Source of the DNA: Neobacillus cucumis
GTDB taxonomy: Bacteria; Bacillota; Bacilli; Bacillales_B; DSM-18226
Assembly: GCF_016107705.1 (NCBI RefSeq)
Contig: NZ_JAEHGC010000011.1
Coordinates: 1-64,000, forward strand
DNA length: 64,000 nucleotides
Reading direction: 5' to 3'
Shown: piece after piece, positions 62,264-64,000 of the stretch
Layout: each line of letters starts with the position of its first letter
Position numbering within the stretch: position 1 is the first letter of the stretch
Made by a program: the position numbers and the translations under genes
The notes under the pieces: model-generated
What the model was told of the DNA's origin: nothing
Databases searched by the model: none
The model's input: the letters and a program-made list of their open reading frames with translations, nothing else

Positions 62264-63211
62264 ATGGAGATAAATATTCATTATTATCGTGAAATGGTAA
62301 GAATCCGCCGTTTCGAACAAAAAGCGATCTCTCTTTTTGAACAAGGGGAATTACCAGGTTTTCTTCATTCTTGCATTGGGCAAGAAGCCGTTGCTGTTGG
62401 GGTGTGTTCCGTTTTAAAAAAGAATGACTATATTTTCACCACGCATCGGGGTCATGGTCATGTGTTGGCTAAAGGAATGGACATGAGAGAGATGTTTGCT
62501 GAATTATATGCAAAATCAACTGGTTCTAATAAGGGGAAAGGTGGGTCTATGCATATCATGGATACTTCAGTAGGCGTTTTAGGTGCCAATGGCGTAGTTG
62601 GTGCAGGGATCCCCATTGCAGTGGGAACTGCCCTTTCTTCGCAAATGCAAGAAGATGATCGAGTAACTGTCGTATTTTTTGGAGATGGTGCATCTAACAC
62701 GGGCGCTTTTCATGAAAGTATCAATCTTGCTGCGATATGGAATCTGCCCATCATCTTTGTATGCGAAAACAATAAATTTTCTGAGTCAACACCCATAAAA
62801 AACCATCAGCGGGTAGACAGGATTGTAAAAAGAGCCGAGGGGTATGGAATCCCCGGAGTCTTTGTTAATGGAATGGATGTGGAGGAAGTTGTCAAGGTTA
62901 CTTCTGATGCAGTGAACCATGCACGTAACGGAAGAGGACCTTCATTAATTGAGGCTGATACCTATAGATTTTTAGGTCATTACGTTGGGGATCAGGTGGA
63001 ATACCGAAATAAATCTGAATATGCAACATGGCTTGAAAAGGATCCGATTACTGTTCTAGAAATAGATCTAAAAAAACAAGGGATCTTAACAGAAAATATC
63101 CAAGAAAGTATTTTGGCTGAAATTGATCAAGAAATAAATGATGCAGTAAGGTTTGCCAAAGATAGCCCCAATCCCTCTCCTGAAGATGCTTTAAGTCATA
63201 TTTATTTTTAA
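62264..63211 (+). CDS. Thiamine-diphosphate-dependent 2-oxo-acid dehydrogenase E1 alpha subunit
   Basis: A 315-residue E1 alpha of the acetoin/pyruvate type. ThDP motif GDGASNTGAFHESINLAAIW ... ENN, and MREMFAELYAKSTGSNKGKG with GGSMHIMD. E1 alpha plus beta decarboxylate a 2-oxo acid (pyruvate, acetoin or branched-chain). GAGGTG precedes the ATG. Length is like AcoA, with no lipoyl domain. Next gene is the beta subunit. Confidence 0.9.
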   Translation: MEINIHYYREMVRIRRFEQKAISLFEQGELPGFLHSCIGQEAVAVGVCSVLKKNDYIFTTHRGHGHVLAKGMDMREMFAELYAKSTGSNKGKGGSMHIMDTSVGVLGANGVVGAGIPIAVGTALSSQMQEDDRVTVVFFGDGASNTGAFHESINLAAIWNLPIIFVCENNKFSESTPIKNHQRVDRIVKRAEGYGIPGVFVNGMDVEEVVKVTSDAVNHARNGRGPSLIEADTYRFLGHYVGDQVEYRNKSEYATWLEKDPITVLEIDLKKQGILTENIQESILAEIDQEINDAVRFAKDSPNPSPEDALSHIYF

Positions 63212-63225
63212 GGATGGTGATACAT

Positions 63226-64000
63226 GTGAAAAAGATTAGTTATCGAGACGCACTAAGACTTGCCATTCACGAAGAGATGGCTAGAGATTCTCGTGTTTTT
63301 ATTATGGGAGAAGACATAGAGGATCCGTTTGGTGGATCATATAAAGTAACCAAAGGGCTTTCAACAGAATTTGGTAACAAAAGAGTTCGAAATACCCCTA
63401 TATCTGAATTGGCCATAGCAGGTGCTGCTGTTGGTGCAGCAATAACGGGAATGCGCCCAATCGTGGAAATTATGTATCTTGATTTTATGACCTTGAGTAT
63501 GGATCAGATCGTTAACCAAGCCGCAAAAATTCGGTATATGTCAGGTGGTAAAGTGAAAGTTCCATTGGTTATTCGAACTCAAGAAGGTTCCGGGAATTCT
63601 TCGGGGGCACAGCACGGTCAATGTTTAGAAGCATGGTTTGCACATATTCCTGGGCTGAAGGTTGTTATGCCAGCAACCCCATACGATGCTAAGGGTCTTT
63701 TAAAGGCAGCCATACGGGATGATAACCCTGTAGTGTTTATTGAAAACAAAATGCTCTACAGTATAAAAGATGTGATTCCAGAAGAAGAGTATTTTGTTCC
63801 AATTGGAAAGGCAAATGTTATTAGAGAAGGAACTGATGTTACAATTGTCTCTTATTCAAGAATGGTTCACGAAGCTTTAAATGCGGCTTCAGATTTGATG
63901 GAAAAAGGAATCTCCGCTGAAGTAATCGATTTAAGAACTATTGCTCCACTTGATTTGGATACAATTTTGAAATCTATTTCTAAAACACATCGATTAGTCA
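63226..64000 (+). CDS. 2-oxo-acid dehydrogenase E1 beta subunit (partial)
   Basis: The first 258 codons of an E1 beta: KKISYRDALRLAIHEEMARD, VFIMGEDIEDPFGGSYKVTK, NTPISELAIAGAAVGAAITG, EIMYLDFMTLSMDQIVNQAA, SAEVIDLRTIAPLDLDTI. It runs off the window end before its C-terminal third. GTG start with AAGGATGG upstream. E2 and E3 genes are presumably further on. Pairs with the preceding E1 alpha gene. Confidence 0.92.
   Translation, partial: MKKISYRDALRLAIHEEMARDSRVFIMGEDIEDPFGGSYKVTKGLSTEFGNKRVRNTPISELAIAGAAVGAAITGMRPIVEIMYLDFMTLSMDQIVNQAAKIRYMSGGKVKVPLVIRTQEGSGNSSGAQHGQCLEAWFAHIPGLKVVMPATPYDAKGLLKAAIRDDNPVVFIENKMLYSIKDVIPEEEYFVPIGKANVIREGTDVTIVSYSRMVHEALNAASDLMEKGISAEVIDLRTIAPLDLDTILKSISKTHRLV

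Overview
The window is a chromosomal stretch of a low-GC Gram-positive endospore-former of the Bacillaceae, most like Bacillus or Neobacillus. The evidence is AT-rich DNA, strong AGGAGG-type ribosome binding sites, frequent TTG and GTG starts, an RNase J, a SinI-like anti-repressor, a YvrJ/DUF2922/DUF1659 operon and LacI regulators. No rRNA, tRNA, CRISPR array or prophage was found. Genus is inference.

Layout. 0-13 kb: scattered single genes (two VOC proteins, DinB, RNase J, an amino-acid permease, two small membrane proteins, DUF4240, a HTH protein) between many dispersed intergenic repeats. It ends with a cyclic di-GMP-I riboswitch, read on the minus strand, in front of a 38-codon SinI-like anti-repressor gene. 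13-18 kb: a DUF2628-DEDDh exonuclease fusion, a coiled-coil lipoprotein, a VIT1/CCC1 transporter, a histidine-rich membrane protein and transporter remnants. 18-24 kb: a regulator, then a promoter with a palindrome and an M20 peptidase / AbgT transporter / M20 peptidase operon resembling p-aminobenzoyl-glutamate uptake and hydrolysis. 24-31 kb: a decayed PucR-type regulator, DUF3885, a DMT transporter, an FAH-family hydrolase, a membrane protein, an SDR and a glycoamylase-domain remnant.

31-43 kb: a divergent beta-glucan utilisation locus. Sugar ABC genes (binding protein and two permeases, no ATPase) face GH3, GH94-like phosphorylase, GH13 and a LacI regulator across a control region with five copies of GAAACGTTTC. 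The GH94 size, the GH3 and ABC partners and the nearby glycoamylase-fold remnant suggest beta-1,2-gluco-oligosaccharides. 43-51 kb: a plastic region with an NCS2 permease, two copies of a ~500-bp segment carrying a micro-ORF, a solo TnpB element inserted in a maoC-type gene whose reading frame can be rebuilt exactly, an SDR, a 51-bp minisatellite and a YvrJ-DUF2922-DUF1659 operon.

51-64 kb: a LacI gene with its own promoter and tandem operators, then a long colinear catabolic cluster: Liv-type ABC transporter (with a fused permease-ATPase), iron alcohol dehydrogenase, aldehyde dehydrogenase, class III CoA-transferase, HMG-CoA-lyase-type enzyme and 2-oxo-acid dehydrogenase E1 alpha and E1 beta (cut by the window end). 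The order alcohol > aldehyde > acid > CoA ester > lyase would fit oxidative breakdown of mevalonate through 3-hydroxy-3-methylglutarate. That reading is inference, but it is the best candidate here for an undescribed pathway, alongside the riboswitch-controlled SinI-like gene and the TnpB insertion.
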